Positions 35,026 through 44,729 of a stretch of DNA of 64,000 nt are shown piece after piece (position 1 is the first letter of the stretch; the number at the start of each line of letters is the position of its first letter). The translations under genes were made by a program, and so were the position numbers. The stretch spans positions 1-64,000 of the forward strand of contig NZ_BBLT01000002.1 of assembly GCF_000775915.1 (NCBI RefSeq). The letters are read 5' to 3'. This stretch comes from Sporocytophaga myxococcoides. GTDB lineage: Bacteria; Bacteroidota; Bacteroidia; Cytophagales; Cytophagaceae. The notes under the pieces are model-generated. The model worked only from the letters and a program-made list of their open reading frames with translations. It ran no database searches and was not told where the DNA came from.

Positions 35026-36867
35026 TTAAAGAAAAAATTCCGGATCAGTATCGGTTTTGCATACTTTGTCCAGCTGGGCATTGAGGTGTAAAGCTGCACT
35101 GATAAGGCCAGCATGGCTAAAGGCCTGAGGAAAATTTCCAAGATGTTCCCCCATGAACCCCAATTGTTCTGAGAAAATACCTACATGGTTTGCATATCCC
35201 AGCATTTTTTCAAAATAAAACTGCGCTTTCTGCAACTGACCTGATCTGGAAAGACATTCTACATACCAGAAAGTACACATGGAGAATGTTCCTTCTCTTC
35301 CTCCCACTCCGTCAGGTGCAGCGATTTCTGGAATATAGCGATAAACAAGGGAATCTGAAACAAGCTCCTTTTCGATTGCTTCCATGGTCTGAAGCCATCG
35401 GGGATCAATAGGGCTGATAAATTTGATAATGGGCATAAACAAGCAGGAGGCATCAACAGTTTTTGCGCCTTGGTACTGAACAAATCCTTTTAAGTCATCA
35501 TCCCAGAATTCACTAAAGATGCTTTGATATATTTTATTTCTTTCGGTTTTCCATGTTTCAGGATATGGGAAAGACCTTGATTCTGCAATCTTAATAGCTC
35601 TGTCAAATGCTACCCAGCACATGAGGCGAGAAAATAAAAAATGCTTTATTCGTCCCCTAACCTCCCATATTCCATTGTCTTCTCTTTTCCAGTTATCTGT
35701 AAGCCAGTTGATTTGAAATACCAGATTATTCCAGAAATCATAGCTTATTGGTTCAACATATTTGTTATATAAATACACAGAGTCTAACAACTCTCCATAT
35801 ATATCCAATTGCAATTGTTGTGTGGCATTATTCCCAATCCTTACAGGTGCAGAGCCTTTGTATCCTTCAAAGTTTTCTAGTGTTGTTTCCAGTGGGTTGC
35901 TGTCGCCTGCTACAGTATACATAAGATGCAAATGACCGGGATTTCCTATATCACGGCATTCATGATGAATCCATTTTATAAAGTCTTGAGCCTCTTTATT
36001 ATATCCGGTTTTTATAAGGGCATATAGACAAAATGCTGAATCCCTTATCCAGCAGTATCTGTAGTCCCAGTTTCTGTTGCCTCCGATGAATTCTGGTAGT
36101 CCAAAGGTTGGACTTGCTATGATAGATCCGAACTTTGCGCTGCAGAGCAACTTAAGCGTTAATGCAGATCGCTGAATTGCCTCAAGCCATCTTCCTTTAT
36201 AGGTAGATTTTGATATCCAATCTCTCCAGTATTTTACAGTATCAAAGAATGTTTTAGTGATAAAGTCTCCCAGGGAAATATTTGGAGGATCTTCTTTAGA
36301 AATATCTTCAAGTATAAAATCAGCACGTTCTCCTTCTTTTAAGGAGAATTCAGCATATCCATCATTTTCCGAAATATGTAATGGCACAGAGCTTTTGAGC
36401 CTTAGCTTCAAGGGCGTTTCACCCTGACTTTCGAACAGTATTTCAAAATTGTGATTTTTTTTGTGTGCAGTATGTTTATCCCGGCCATAGTTAAAGCGGG
36501 GTCTGCATTCCATTTTAAATCGTATGTTTCCCCTAATACAGGACACTCTTCTGACTAGTTCATTGCCATTCACAATGCCTTCCATGGGCATGTAATCTGT
36601 AATTTCTCCTACTCCGTCTACAAACAGAAATCGTGTAAGCAAAACGTTGGTACCGGGAAGATACATTTGCTTATTTTTAACTTCTTCCTGAATAATAGGA
36701 TGGATTTTGAAATAACCTCCTTCTCTATAGTCTAAGAGGGCAGCGAAAATTGATGGAGAATCATAATAAGGAAAACACAAAAAATCGATAGACCCATTGA
36801 GGCCTACAAGAGCGATTGTATTTAAATCTCCAATGATTGCATAATTCTCAATAGGCTGATAATTCAT
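35026..36867 (-). CDS. Glycoside hydrolase family 15 protein (glucoamylase/trehalase-like)
   Basis: The 613-residue cytoplasmic protein starts MNYQPIENYAIIGDLNTIAL, a GH15 opening. An N-terminal beta-sandwich of about 220 residues is followed by the (alpha/alpha)6 catalytic barrel. Conserved segments are FIGGNRNWDYRYCWIRDSAF and GGREGTFSMCTFWYVE, the latter carrying the predicted catalytic acid. There is no signal peptide, so the substrate is intracellular, such as trehalose or alpha-glucan. It is followed by the M1 gene after about 40 bases on the same strand and preceded by the TerB-like gene. Confidence 0.88.
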   Translation of the reverse strand: MNYQPIENYAIIGDLNTIALVGLNGSIDFLCFPYYDSPSIFAALLDYREGGYFKIHPIIQEEVKNKQMYLPGTNVLLTRFLFVDGVGEITDYMPMEGIVNGNELVRRVSCIRGNIRFKMECRPRFNYGRDKHTAHKKNHNFEILFESQGETPLKLRLKSSVPLHISENDGYAEFSLKEGERADFILEDISKEDPPNISLGDFITKTFFDTVKYWRDWISKSTYKGRWLEAIQRSALTLKLLCSAKFGSIIASPTFGLPEFIGGNRNWDYRYCWIRDSAFCLYALIKTGYNKEAQDFIKWIHHECRDIGNPGHLHLMYTVAGDSNPLETTLENFEGYKGSAPVRIGNNATQQLQLDIYGELLDSVYLYNKYVEPISYDFWNNLVFQINWLTDNWKREDNGIWEVRGRIKHFLFSRLMCWVAFDRAIKIAESRSFPYPETWKTERNKIYQSIFSEFWDDDLKGFVQYQGAKTVDASCLFMPIIKFISPIDPRWLQTMEAIEKELVSDSLVYRYIPEIAAPDGVGGREGTFSMCTFWYVECLSRSGQLQKAQFYFEKMLGYANHVGIFSEQLGFMGEHLGNFPQAFSHAGLISAALHLNAQLDKVCKTDTDPEFFL

Positions 36868-36953
36868 CCGTCTTTACTGATCAGAAATACCGTCAGTAAG
36901 GAGAACCATATAAGAGAAAATATGTTGGCGGATTTTGAAAGAGGAGAAATAAA

Positions 36954-37331
36954 TTATTTTCTTACCAAAGTCAGAAGTTCTTTTTGAACTCCCCAGTCTC
37001 TTGCAAGTTTTAGAATGGCGGTTGCCTCCATTTCACTGATAAACCCTTTTGAATTAGTAGCTTCCCAAACCATATTCAGATAGGAAAGCTTAGTCTGAGT
37101 ATCATAGGTTCCAATGGTTGCATTGAAAAATTCGCGAGCTCTTTCAAAAGCAGTGAAAACATCACTACCAATAAAATCTTCAGCCCATTTTAATTCTTCA
37201 GCCGCACTTAAATTTTGAGCTGTTGCTTTTAAAATCGCCTGTTCATCTTCATTTAAACCATGATAATTGAAAATTATTGATTTAAGAAGAAGAAAGGCCT
37301 TTTTCTGATCGCTTGTCATTTGGGCAGTCAT
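36954..37331 (-). CDS. Small helical protein, possibly TerB-like
   Basis: The 125-residue acidic, all-helical protein has no signal or membrane segment. The C-terminal part EMEATAILKLARDWGV and the helix pattern recall the TerB/DjlA N-terminal fold, but I cannot confirm the signature acidic residues. It lies between hemW upstream and the GH15 gene downstream, all on the minus strand. The start (ATG at 37331) could be the second Met, four residues later. Confidence 0.5.
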   Translation of the reverse strand: MTAQMTSDQKKAFLLLKSIIFNYHGLNEDEQAILKATAQNLSAAEELKWAEDFIGSDVFTAFERAREFFNATIGTYDTQTKLSYLNMVWEATNSKGFISEMEATAILKLARDWGVQKELLTLVRK

Positions 37332-37386
37332 ACCACAACAAATATAACATTTTTAAATTTATTTTCCCCCATACAACTGATTTTCT

Positions 37387-38508
37387 TCATATGATAAAGA
37401 ATGCCTCCGTGATTTTATCTGCTATCAATTTTCCCTTGGGTGTCAGCTTTAAAAAATTATCTTCTTTAATCATAAAGCCATCCTCAATGAATGATTTTGC
37501 AGTATCTATATAATAATTTACCTCAAGATTAAACTTTTGTTTTATTTCTCTTAAGTCACATCCCCATTTGGTGCGCAATCTGGTAAGAAAATATTCATTC
37601 GCTTTATCCAGATCTGTTAAATGTTCTATTGTAAACTCTGGTTTTGAGGTGGTTATTCCTTCAATATATTTATGATTATTGCTGATATTGTATTGTCTTG
37701 ATATACCATTATACGAATGGGCAGAAGGTCCAAGACCTAAATAGTGAGCTCCAAGCCAATAACTGCTATTATGACGAGCAATGTTACCTTCTTTGGCAAA
37801 GTTGCTGATCTCATATTGTTCATATGACGCCTTTTCTAATTTGGATACAAGATCTTCAAATTGAAGTGCAACATTTTCTTCTTCCTCTGGGGAAAACTTC
37901 CCTTTTTTCAATCGTTTGCCTAAAACAGTTTTCTCTTCAATCGTTAGCGCATAAGCAGAAATATGAGGAATACCAAGATCCACAAGTGTTTGAATATTAT
38001 CTTCCCACTTTCCTTTGTCAAGCCCTGGTATTCCATATATAAGATCAGCAGTAATATTGTAAAAGCCTTGTTCTCTTGCCTCTTCAATAGAGTTAATTGC
38101 CTTTTTACTGTTATGAGCTCTGTTTAATAATGTTAACAAATTGTCCTGAAATGCCTGAACGCCAATACTAAGCCTGTTTATACCAGCTTGTTTTATTCCT
38201 TTTAAATATTTTTGTGTAATGTCATCAGGATTTACTTCAATTGTTACTTCAGCATTATCATCAATCTTATAGTGGCTCTTTACTTCGTCTATAATTTTTC
38301 TAATTTCGTCGACAAGAAGTAAAGAAGGCGTTCCTCCTCCAAAGTAAATGGTATTAATATTTTCATTAATGTAGCTTTTCCTTTGTTTCAGCTCCATGCA
38401 AATAGCTTCTACCATTTTTTCCTTGAGTGATAAATTCGTTGAGAAATGGAAGTCGCAATAATGACAAGCCTGTCTGCAAAAGGGAATATGGATATAAATT
38501 CCTGACAT
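37387..38508 (-). CDS. hemW: Radical SAM heme chaperone HemW
   Basis: The 373-residue protein opens with MSGIYIHIPFCRQACHYCDF, holding the CxxxCxxC cluster motif (Cys11, Cys15, Cys18) for the radical-SAM 4Fe-4S cluster. The segment TIYFGGGTPSLL and the C-terminal HemN domain are also present. The length and N-terminal HIPFC motif match HemW rather than coproporphyrinogen oxidase HemN. HemW binds heme and delivers it to proteins such as respiratory enzymes. It is divergent from the barrel protein gene. The hemD gene lies 4 kb away, with no evidence of a shared operon. Confidence 0.93.
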   Translation of the reverse strand: MSGIYIHIPFCRQACHYCDFHFSTNLSLKEKMVEAICMELKQRKSYINENINTIYFGGGTPSLLLVDEIRKIIDEVKSHYKIDDNAEVTIEVNPDDITQKYLKGIKQAGINRLSIGVQAFQDNLLTLLNRAHNSKKAINSIEEAREQGFYNITADLIYGIPGLDKGKWEDNIQTLVDLGIPHISAYALTIEEKTVLGKRLKKGKFSPEEEENVALQFEDLVSKLEKASYEQYEISNFAKEGNIARHNSSYWLGAHYLGLGPSAHSYNGISRQYNISNNHKYIEGITTSKPEFTIEHLTDLDKANEYFLTRLRTKWGCDLREIKQKFNLEVNYYIDTAKSFIEDGFMIKEDNFLKLTPKGKLIADKITEAFFII

Positions 38509-38581
38509 TTATTTTCTTTGCAAAATTAATCCTGGATTGAAAATAGTAATTTTACGGTTTACTTTCGTTAGTATAAACGTG

Positions 38582-40318
38582 TTGAAAAACTTTTTAATTC
38601 TCTTTGTCTTATTCTTATCTTCTCTCTTTTCTTATGGACAAAGAGATAGCACCCGTATTTTTCTTTCCTTTTTCTGTGAAAATAATGGCTTAATACCTGA
38701 TTATAAAACTTCGTTTAGAGATTCGATCAGTGCTGTACTTGAAGTAAAAGAAGTCATACAAAAATTACACAAACAAGCCTATCTTCAGGCTTCGGTCGAT
38801 TCATTCGCAACTCATGGAGATACGTTGTTATCATTTATTTCTATGGGTGAGCAATTCAAATGGGCAGCCCTGAAAAAAGGAAATATTAATCCAATAATTC
38901 TAAGCAAAGCAGAATTCCATGAAAAGTACTATCATAATAAGCTTTTCAATATTGATCAGTTTCTTGAGTTTGAAAATGATTTGTTGACTTATCTGGAAGA
39001 CCATGGCTATCCATTTGCTTCACTTCAGATCGATTCATTTATGATTGAAGGGAATAGCTTGTATGGTGTTCTGAATTATGAAAAGGGACCAATAATAGTT
39101 TTTGATTCTATTGTTGTTGTGGGAAGCAGTAAGGTCAAGACCAGGTATCTTATGCGTGAACTTCATATTGAAAAAGGACAGCCATTTAGCCAGAAAAAGG
39201 TACTAGAAGCTGATAAAATAATATCCGCACTCGGTTTTGTAAGGGTCGCCAGACCTCCAGTTGTAGAGTTCAGAAGTGGAAAGGCAACTGTAACTATATT
39301 TTTGGAAGATAAGAAAATCAATCAGGCAGATGGTATTATTGGTTTTCTGCCAAATGAAGGCGGGGGAAAAAAAATACTGATTACTGGAGAGCTCAATTTG
39401 AACCTTAAAAATGTATTTGGTACAGGAAAAGGCGTGTTGTTGGAATGGAAGAAATTAAAAGCTTCTTCTCAGACGCTGAATACTGCCTATTACCACCCAA
39501 AGCTGCTGGGCTCAAATCTTGATCTTCGTTTGAATTTTAATTTGTTGAATCAGGATAGCTTATTCCTTACAGTATATCGAGGAATAAACGTGTCAAGTGC
39601 TTTGTCGGTAAGATCAAGAGTTAGTTTTTTTACAGGACTCAAGACTTCTAGACAGTTTTCCAGTTATTTAGGGACTGATACTACTCTTTTACTAATGTCA
39701 GATTATAATTATTATACCTATGGACTAAGTTATAATTGGAATAATCTGGATGATATATTTTATCCTCATAAGGGTTGGATTTTTGATGTACAGCTTTCTC
39801 TCGGAAATAAAGTTTTAAGGGAGAATGCATTAGTTAAGCGTGAATTGTATGATCAGCTTGACAAAAAATCTATCCAATATTCATGTAATATTTTAGTAAA
39901 CAGATTCTTTGCGTTGAAAGCCAAGTCAGTAATATTTACAAAGCTTGAAGCTGCGAAGATTTTTAATGACAAAAACACCTTGTTTATTAATGACTTATAC
40001 AGGGTAGGAGGACTTAAATCTTTAAGAGGATTTAATGAATTGAATTACTATGCATCAACATTTGGGATTGCCTCCGTCGAATACCGGTATTTTACGGATC
40101 CAACGTCTTATTTGCTCGTATTTTATGATCAGGGATATGTGTCGAATGCTGTAAATCCTTCGTTTAAGGACGACTTCCCATTTGGTTTTGGACTAGGCGT
40201 GTCTTTCACAACAGGAGCAGGTGTATTTAATTTCGTTTATTCTCTTGGGCAATCCAGAGAACAGAAATTAAGTTTGAATCTTTCTAAGGTTCATTTTGGT
40301 ATAATTAGCAGGTTTTAG
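38582..40318 (+). CDS. BamA/TamA-family outer-membrane protein
   Basis: The protein has an N-terminal signal peptide (MKNFLILFVLFLSSLFSYGQ, from a TTG at 38582). POTRA-like segments follow (about residues 150-245, including VVVGSSKVKTRYLMRELHIEKG), then a C-terminal 16-strand-type barrel with RVGGLKSLRGFNEL. The family inserts or translocates outer-membrane proteins. The size is smaller than BamA (about 800 residues) and closer to TamA. A further TTG at 38537 lies in frame upstream, but the chosen start gives a cleaner signal sequence. The next gene begins 26 bases downstream. Confidence 0.85.
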   Translation: MKNFLILFVLFLSSLFSYGQRDSTRIFLSFFCENNGLIPDYKTSFRDSISAVLEVKEVIQKLHKQAYLQASVDSFATHGDTLLSFISMGEQFKWAALKKGNINPIILSKAEFHEKYYHNKLFNIDQFLEFENDLLTYLEDHGYPFASLQIDSFMIEGNSLYGVLNYEKGPIIVFDSIVVVGSSKVKTRYLMRELHIEKGQPFSQKKVLEADKIISALGFVRVARPPVVEFRSGKATVTIFLEDKKINQADGIIGFLPNEGGGKKILITGELNLNLKNVFGTGKGVLLEWKKLKASSQTLNTAYYHPKLLGSNLDLRLNFNLLNQDSLFLTVYRGINVSSALSVRSRVSFFTGLKTSRQFSSYLGTDTTLLLMSDYNYYTYGLSYNWNNLDDIFYPHKGWIFDVQLSLGNKVLRENALVKRELYDQLDKKSIQYSCNILVNRFFALKAKSVIFTKLEAAKIFNDKNTLFINDLYRVGGLKSLRGFNELNYYASTFGIASVEYRYFTDPTSYLLVFYDQGYVSNAVNPSFKDDFPFGFGLGVSFTTGAGVFNFVYSLGQSREQKLSLNLSKVHFGIISRF

Positions 40319-40343
40319 TTATTTTGTTTCTTTCTCAAAGTGC

Positions 40344-41384
40344 ATGCTTTATAATTCAGTCCTTTCGTTTTGTTGGGCCTTTCTGATCGCAGTATTTGCA
40401 ATTCCATCAATAATTTATGTTGCGCACATCAAAAAATTATTGGATGAACCAAATTTACGCACCGTCCACGAATCTTTGACCCCCCGTTTGGGAGGACTAG
40501 CGATCTTTGCAGGATTTATGTCGGCATTAACCATTTTCGGCTCACTGGAAAATGGTGTACAACAAGTTTTGGCAGGTTCCATAATCATATTTTTTATTGG
40601 ATTAAAAGATGATGTTGTTCCCGTTTCTGCATTTAAGAAGTTTTTTGTTCAGGTACTTGCAGCAGGTATTGTAATGTTTGTTGCAGATATAAGAATATCG
40701 GACTTTAAAGGTATGCTGGGATTATATGAAGTAGATCATGGTATTAGTTATGTCGTGACTTTTCTTGTAATTATAGGTATTACAAATGCTATTAACCTCA
40801 TTGATGGCGTTGATGGACTTGCAGGAGTAATTGTAATGATTATCACTTCTGCATTTGGAGTTTATTTTTATTTGTATGGAGGAGAAGCCTTTGGTGAATA
40901 TTCTTATGTCGCGTTTAGCTTATTGGGTTCAATAATAGGATTTTTAAGGTATAACTTTCACAAAGCTATTATATTTATGGGGGATACTGGTTCTTTGGTA
41001 TCTGGATTCATTTTATCAATTTTGGGAATACAGTTTGTAAGAATGGAGGCATTTGACGCTTCTCCATCCATTGCAATTGCAGTATTAATAATTCCCATTA
41101 TGGATACTCTTAGAGTTTTTATGCTAAGGATTCTAAATGGGGCATCTCCTTTCTCTCCGGATAAAAATCATATTCACCATAGACTTATGGATCTTGGCTT
41201 TTCTCAAGTAATGACAGTATTTTTACTTGCTTTGATTAACCTTTTTGCCATATTAGGAGTTAATGTCTTTTCTAATCTGGAAAATAACTATTTACTATTT
41301 TTAATGGTAGGATATGGTTTTTTAGTTACAGGAGTAATTGAAATCTTTTATTTGAGATCAAAGAGAGAAAATGCTAGTGCATAA
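40344..41384 (+). CDS. WecA/MraY-type undecaprenyl-phosphate sugar-1-phosphate transferase
   Basis: The 346-residue integral membrane protein has about ten helices and the family motifs NAINLIDGVDGLAG (Asp cluster), FMGDTGSLVSGF and HHRLMDLGFSQ. Such enzymes move GlcNAc-1-phosphate, or a related sugar phosphate, from UDP-sugar to undecaprenyl phosphate and start surface glycan or O-antigen assembly. It also contains LTPRLGGLAIF near the N-terminus, as in WecA. It overlaps the DUF4271 gene by 14 bases. Confidence 0.9.
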   Translation: MLYNSVLSFCWAFLIAVFAIPSIIYVAHIKKLLDEPNLRTVHESLTPRLGGLAIFAGFMSALTIFGSLENGVQQVLAGSIIIFFIGLKDDVVPVSAFKKFFVQVLAAGIVMFVADIRISDFKGMLGLYEVDHGISYVVTFLVIIGITNAINLIDGVDGLAGVIVMIITSAFGVYFYLYGGEAFGEYSYVAFSLLGSIIGFLRYNFHKAIIFMGDTGSLVSGFILSILGIQFVRMEAFDASPSIAIAVLIIPIMDTLRVFMLRILNGASPFSPDKNHIHHRLMDLGFSQVMTVFLLALINLFAILGVNVFSNLENNYLLFLMVGYGFLVTGVIEIFYLRSKRENASA

Positions 41385-42552
41385 ATCTAAAAACATAATA
41401 GGCAACATTAAGAGTATTTTATTTTTAATTTTGGCAACCTTGCTTCCTCAATGGGGTAATTCTGCTGAAAATGAATTTAAAATTGTAAAAGATCTAAGCT
41501 CAGATTGGAAAATTTATAATGCAGATATTAATGGTTATGTCCCTTTCATAAGAGAAAAATCCCAAAAAAGCCATTTCGTTTTTCAATGGATCAATCTGGA
41601 TAAATATGCTAATTATCACCTTCGGGTAAAGGCAGCTCCTAAGTTATCTTTGTTTGTAAATAATAAATTGTATTATACAAATATAGAAACTAAATATCAG
41701 GATATTGCCATTCCCGTAAAAGACCTTCTAAACAATGCTACGATAAGCAGGAAGGATTTACTTACCATATATCAACCGGACGCTTCATTTAATGAAGGAG
41801 CTGTTTTTATAGGCTATTTTCCTGAAAAAGAAGTAGAATTAGCGCCCGCAATTAAAATAGAGGCTAAAAGGCAAAATTTTCTAGGAGACTTGGTGATGGC
41901 GCTTTTTATAAGTTCATTTGCCATTATTGCAATTTTGAAAAACAGATTTCCCAAATCGTTTTCTCTCTTTTTTCAAAAATCTGAATTTTCACTAAGCGCT
42001 TCAGAAGAGTTGTTGAATAGTCGTATTATTGATTTTCCACTCTTGCTGGTTATTATTTTAAACGCATTTTCTCTTAGTATTCTGATATTTTCAAACAAAG
42101 AAAGCGAAAACTTTGTAAAATTTCTTACGTTAGTCAAAACCCCGAATTTGTCTTTATTCTCACAGTTTGCATTGTCAACTTTGGTGATAATCTTTCTTAT
42201 TATAATTAAATATTTATTAATTACCTTCCTCGGTTGGATATTTGACCTTAATAGACTCATTACCCTTCATTTTTATGAGTTTTTATCTATTATGCTCAAA
42301 GTCAATCTTTTTGTGGTTCCAGTTGTTTTAATTTTGTTATCAATTAATAATTTTCATCCATTTATGTCCATAACGGCTCTGACAATTATTTTATTGATAA
42401 TCTTCTTTCTGTTAATACTAAAGGTTTCCTATATCATATTTAAGTTTTCCAACTATAGAAATCTTTATTTATTTTCTTACCTTTGTATCAGTGAAATACT
42501 GCCTTTTATTGTAATTACTAAACTATTGGCATCTGACGTTATAAAATATTAA
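41371..42552 (+). CDS. DUF4271 domain membrane protein
   Basis: The 393-residue protein has a signal-like hydrophobic start (residues 10-30), an extracytoplasmic beta-rich part (about 31-165), and a C-terminal membrane domain with about six helices. This C-terminal region corresponds to DUF4271, a Bacteroidota family with no known function that is often encoded next to hemD. Here hemD follows after 15 bases, matching that context. The start overlaps the upstream transferase gene by 14 bases. Confidence 0.75.
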   Translation: MLVHKSKNIIGNIKSILFLILATLLPQWGNSAENEFKIVKDLSSDWKIYNADINGYVPFIREKSQKSHFVFQWINLDKYANYHLRVKAAPKLSLFVNNKLYYTNIETKYQDIAIPVKDLLNNATISRKDLLTIYQPDASFNEGAVFIGYFPEKEVELAPAIKIEAKRQNFLGDLVMALFISSFAIIAILKNRFPKSFSLFFQKSEFSLSASEELLNSRIIDFPLLLVIILNAFSLSILIFSNKESENFVKFLTLVKTPNLSLFSQFALSTLVIIFLIIIKYLLITFLGWIFDLNRLITLHFYEFLSIMLKVNLFVVPVVLILLSINNFHPFMSITALTIILLIIFFLLILKVSYIIFKFSNYRNLYLFSYLCISEILPFIVITKLLASDVIKY

Positions 42553-42567
42553 TAAGGTATTGAGATA

Positions 42568-43356
42568 ATGAGTGAAATTAAAGAAAAAGAGCTAAAGGAT
42601 AGATATACAAAAGTATCAAGTATCTTAGTAACACAACCCAAACCGACAGACGATAAGTCGCCTTATTACGGTTTAGCTGAGAAGTATAAACTGAAAATTG
42701 ATTTTAGGCCGTTTATTGAGATTAAGGCGCTCGATTTCAAAGAGTTTAAAAAGCAAAAGATAGAGATACTCGCACATTCCGCAGTTATCTTCACAAGCCG
42801 TAATGCAGTTGATAATTTTTTTAGGCTTTGTGCGGAGGGAAGAATAGAAGTGCCGGCAGAAATGAAATATTTTTGTATTTCTGAGCAAACAGCAAACTAC
42901 CTTCAGAAGTATATAGTAATTAGAAAGAGAAAGATTTTTGTAGGTCAAAAAACTGCAAAAGATCTTGAGGAAATTCTGAAAAAGCATAAAAACGAATTCT
43001 ATTTATATCCTTGTTCCAATATCAGAAAAGAGGAAATTCCTTTATTTCTTAAAGATAACGGGTTTAAATTCAGCGAAGCAGTAATTTATGAGACAGTTCC
43101 TAGTGATTTGTCTGACCTTGCTGAAGTTAATTATGATATAATAGCATTCTTTAGTCCTTCAGGGATTAACTCACTATTTACCAATTTTCCTGAATTCAAG
43201 CAGAATAAAACAAGGATAGCGGCATTTGGTCCTACTACGGCAAAGGCGGTTAAAGATGCAGGATTAATATTGGACATTGAAGCTCCGCTACCCAATGCGC
43301 CATCAATGACCGGAGCCTTAGAGCTATATATAAAGAAAGCCAATAACATTAAGTAA
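42568..43356 (+). CDS. hemD: Uroporphyrinogen-III synthase
   Basis: The 262-residue protein has the bilobed HemD pattern. VSSILVTQPKP and VIFTSRNAVDNFF appear in the first part, then FYLYPCSNIRKEEIP and IAFFSPSGINSLF in the second. It cyclises hydroxymethylbilane to uroporphyrinogen III, the step before siroheme and heme. HemD sequences diverge strongly, but the domain pattern and the DUF4271-hemD-porP arrangement of Bacteroidota support the call. No other hem gene is adjacent except hemW, 4 kb upstream. Confidence 0.85.
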   Translation: MSEIKEKELKDRYTKVSSILVTQPKPTDDKSPYYGLAEKYKLKIDFRPFIEIKALDFKEFKKQKIEILAHSAVIFTSRNAVDNFFRLCAEGRIEVPAEMKYFCISEQTANYLQKYIVIRKRKIFVGQKTAKDLEEILKKHKNEFYLYPCSNIRKEEIPLFLKDNGFKFSEAVIYETVPSDLSDLAEVNYDIIAFFSPSGINSLFTNFPEFKQNKTRIAAFGPTTAKAVKDAGLILDIEAPLPNAPSMTGALELYIKKANNIK

Positions 43357-43498
43357 AATTATCCGTAAGAGGTAAGGCAACCTAGTTATCAAAATCCCTC
43401 ATTGGAGAAGAAGTGTTTATTTCTTTTTTAATTTTATTTATATTTAATTTAAAAATATTTAGTTTTGAAACTGGATTTATTATCCCAAGGTGTCTTTT

Positions 43499-44539
43499 AT
43501 GAAAAGAATTAAACTATCTGTGTTTTTCTTTCTGATCTTTGTATCTGCTGGTTTTGCTCAACAGGATGCTCAGTTCAGTCAGTATATGTTCAATACCCTT
43601 TATTATAATCCGGGTTTTGCTGGTACTGAAGGACTAACGAGATTTACCCTTCTGAACAGGGTTCAATGGCTTGCATATCAGCCAACACAATATAGAGGTT
43701 CTGCACCATATAGTACGGTATTAAGTGGCTCTTCTCTACTTCCCTTTTTTAATAAGAGGATGGGTTTGGGCGTACATCTGGTAAATGATAATCTTGGTCC
43801 ACTTAATAATACAGAGTTTCAGCTTTCAGGTTCTTACCATTTTAAAATTAAAGAAGGCGTATTGGGTGTTGGTGCTCGTGCTGGTGTCTACTCAACCAGA
43901 GTGAGAACTGATTGGTACAAAGTTGTGCAGGAGAACGATCCTATTTATGAAGATCTTACTAGAGATGGCATTAATAGAATACGTCAGACAAAACCAGATT
44001 TTGGCGTAGGTTTTTGGTATCAGAGTAAAAAATTCAGCGGAGGAGTAAGTTTTGACCATTTGGGTGAAACCAAACTTTCTTACAAATCCGATGTGATTAA
44101 TTCGAAATTGGCAAATCACCTTTATATTAGTGGTTCTTATAATTTTGATATAGGCCCTACTCTTAAGATAACACCTTCTGCATTTTTTCAGACAGATATG
44201 AACCAGCTTACATACCTATTTGGAGCATTGGGGACATATAATGAAAAATTCTGGTTGGGCCTGAATGCGCGTCAGTCTTTTGCGAAAAGAGATGTAGATC
44301 AGGGTGGCAAAACGCTTTCCAACGATGATATAATATTATATGTTGGAATAAACCTTTTGAAGAATAAACAAAATATGAATGCGTTAAGAGTCGGTTATGC
44401 ATTTGATTTTGTAACAAACGGCGTAAAAGCCAAAAAAAGAACATCCCACGAGATTATGCTTTCCTATATAGTTCCGACACCTTGGGAATTACCTAAACCT
44501 AAGATCAGAACGCCAAGATACAGGCACGAAGAAAATTAA
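43499..44539 (+). CDS. porP: Type IX secretion protein PorP/SprF family
   Basis: From the ATG at 43499 the protein starts with a signal peptide ending FAQQ. The opening QDAQFSQYMFNTLYYNPGFAGTEG is the classic PorP/SprF signature. The remaining sequence is a predicted 14-strand outer-membrane barrel. Family members bridge secreted type B CTD proteins or scaffold the PorK/N ring. The gene directly precedes gldK-gldL-gldM-gldN on the same strand, as is usual for the core operon. An upstream GTG at 43490 is in frame but redundant. Confidence 0.92.
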   Translation: MKRIKLSVFFFLIFVSAGFAQQDAQFSQYMFNTLYYNPGFAGTEGLTRFTLLNRVQWLAYQPTQYRGSAPYSTVLSGSSLLPFFNKRMGLGVHLVNDNLGPLNNTEFQLSGSYHFKIKEGVLGVGARAGVYSTRVRTDWYKVVQENDPIYEDLTRDGINRIRQTKPDFGVGFWYQSKKFSGGVSFDHLGETKLSYKSDVINSKLANHLYISGSYNFDIGPTLKITPSAFFQTDMNQLTYLFGALGTYNEKFWLGLNARQSFAKRDVDQGGKTLSNDDIILYVGINLLKNKQNMNALRVGYAFDFVTNGVKAKKRTSHEIMLSYIVPTPWELPKPKIRTPRYRHEEN

Positions 44540-44729
44540 CAAAATTTTGGAATATTGAAATTTTTTATAGAACTTGTACAACATTTCTAAACATTTTATC
44601 AATTATTTGAGTTTTTTTTGGACTTTTATAATTGAGATGAAAAAAGTTCGTTTAAGAAATAAAAATTTAGTAATTTAAAACACAATTTATTATCAAAAAA
44701 TTTACAAAAGAAAATTAAACAAGTGTATT

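Noticed and set aside
44596-44640. Candidate Bacteroidota promoter upstream of gldK
   Set aside because: A TTTG followed about 19 bases later by TATAATTG can be seen, but the DNA is so AT-rich that the match to TAnnTTTG (one mismatch) is not convincing.
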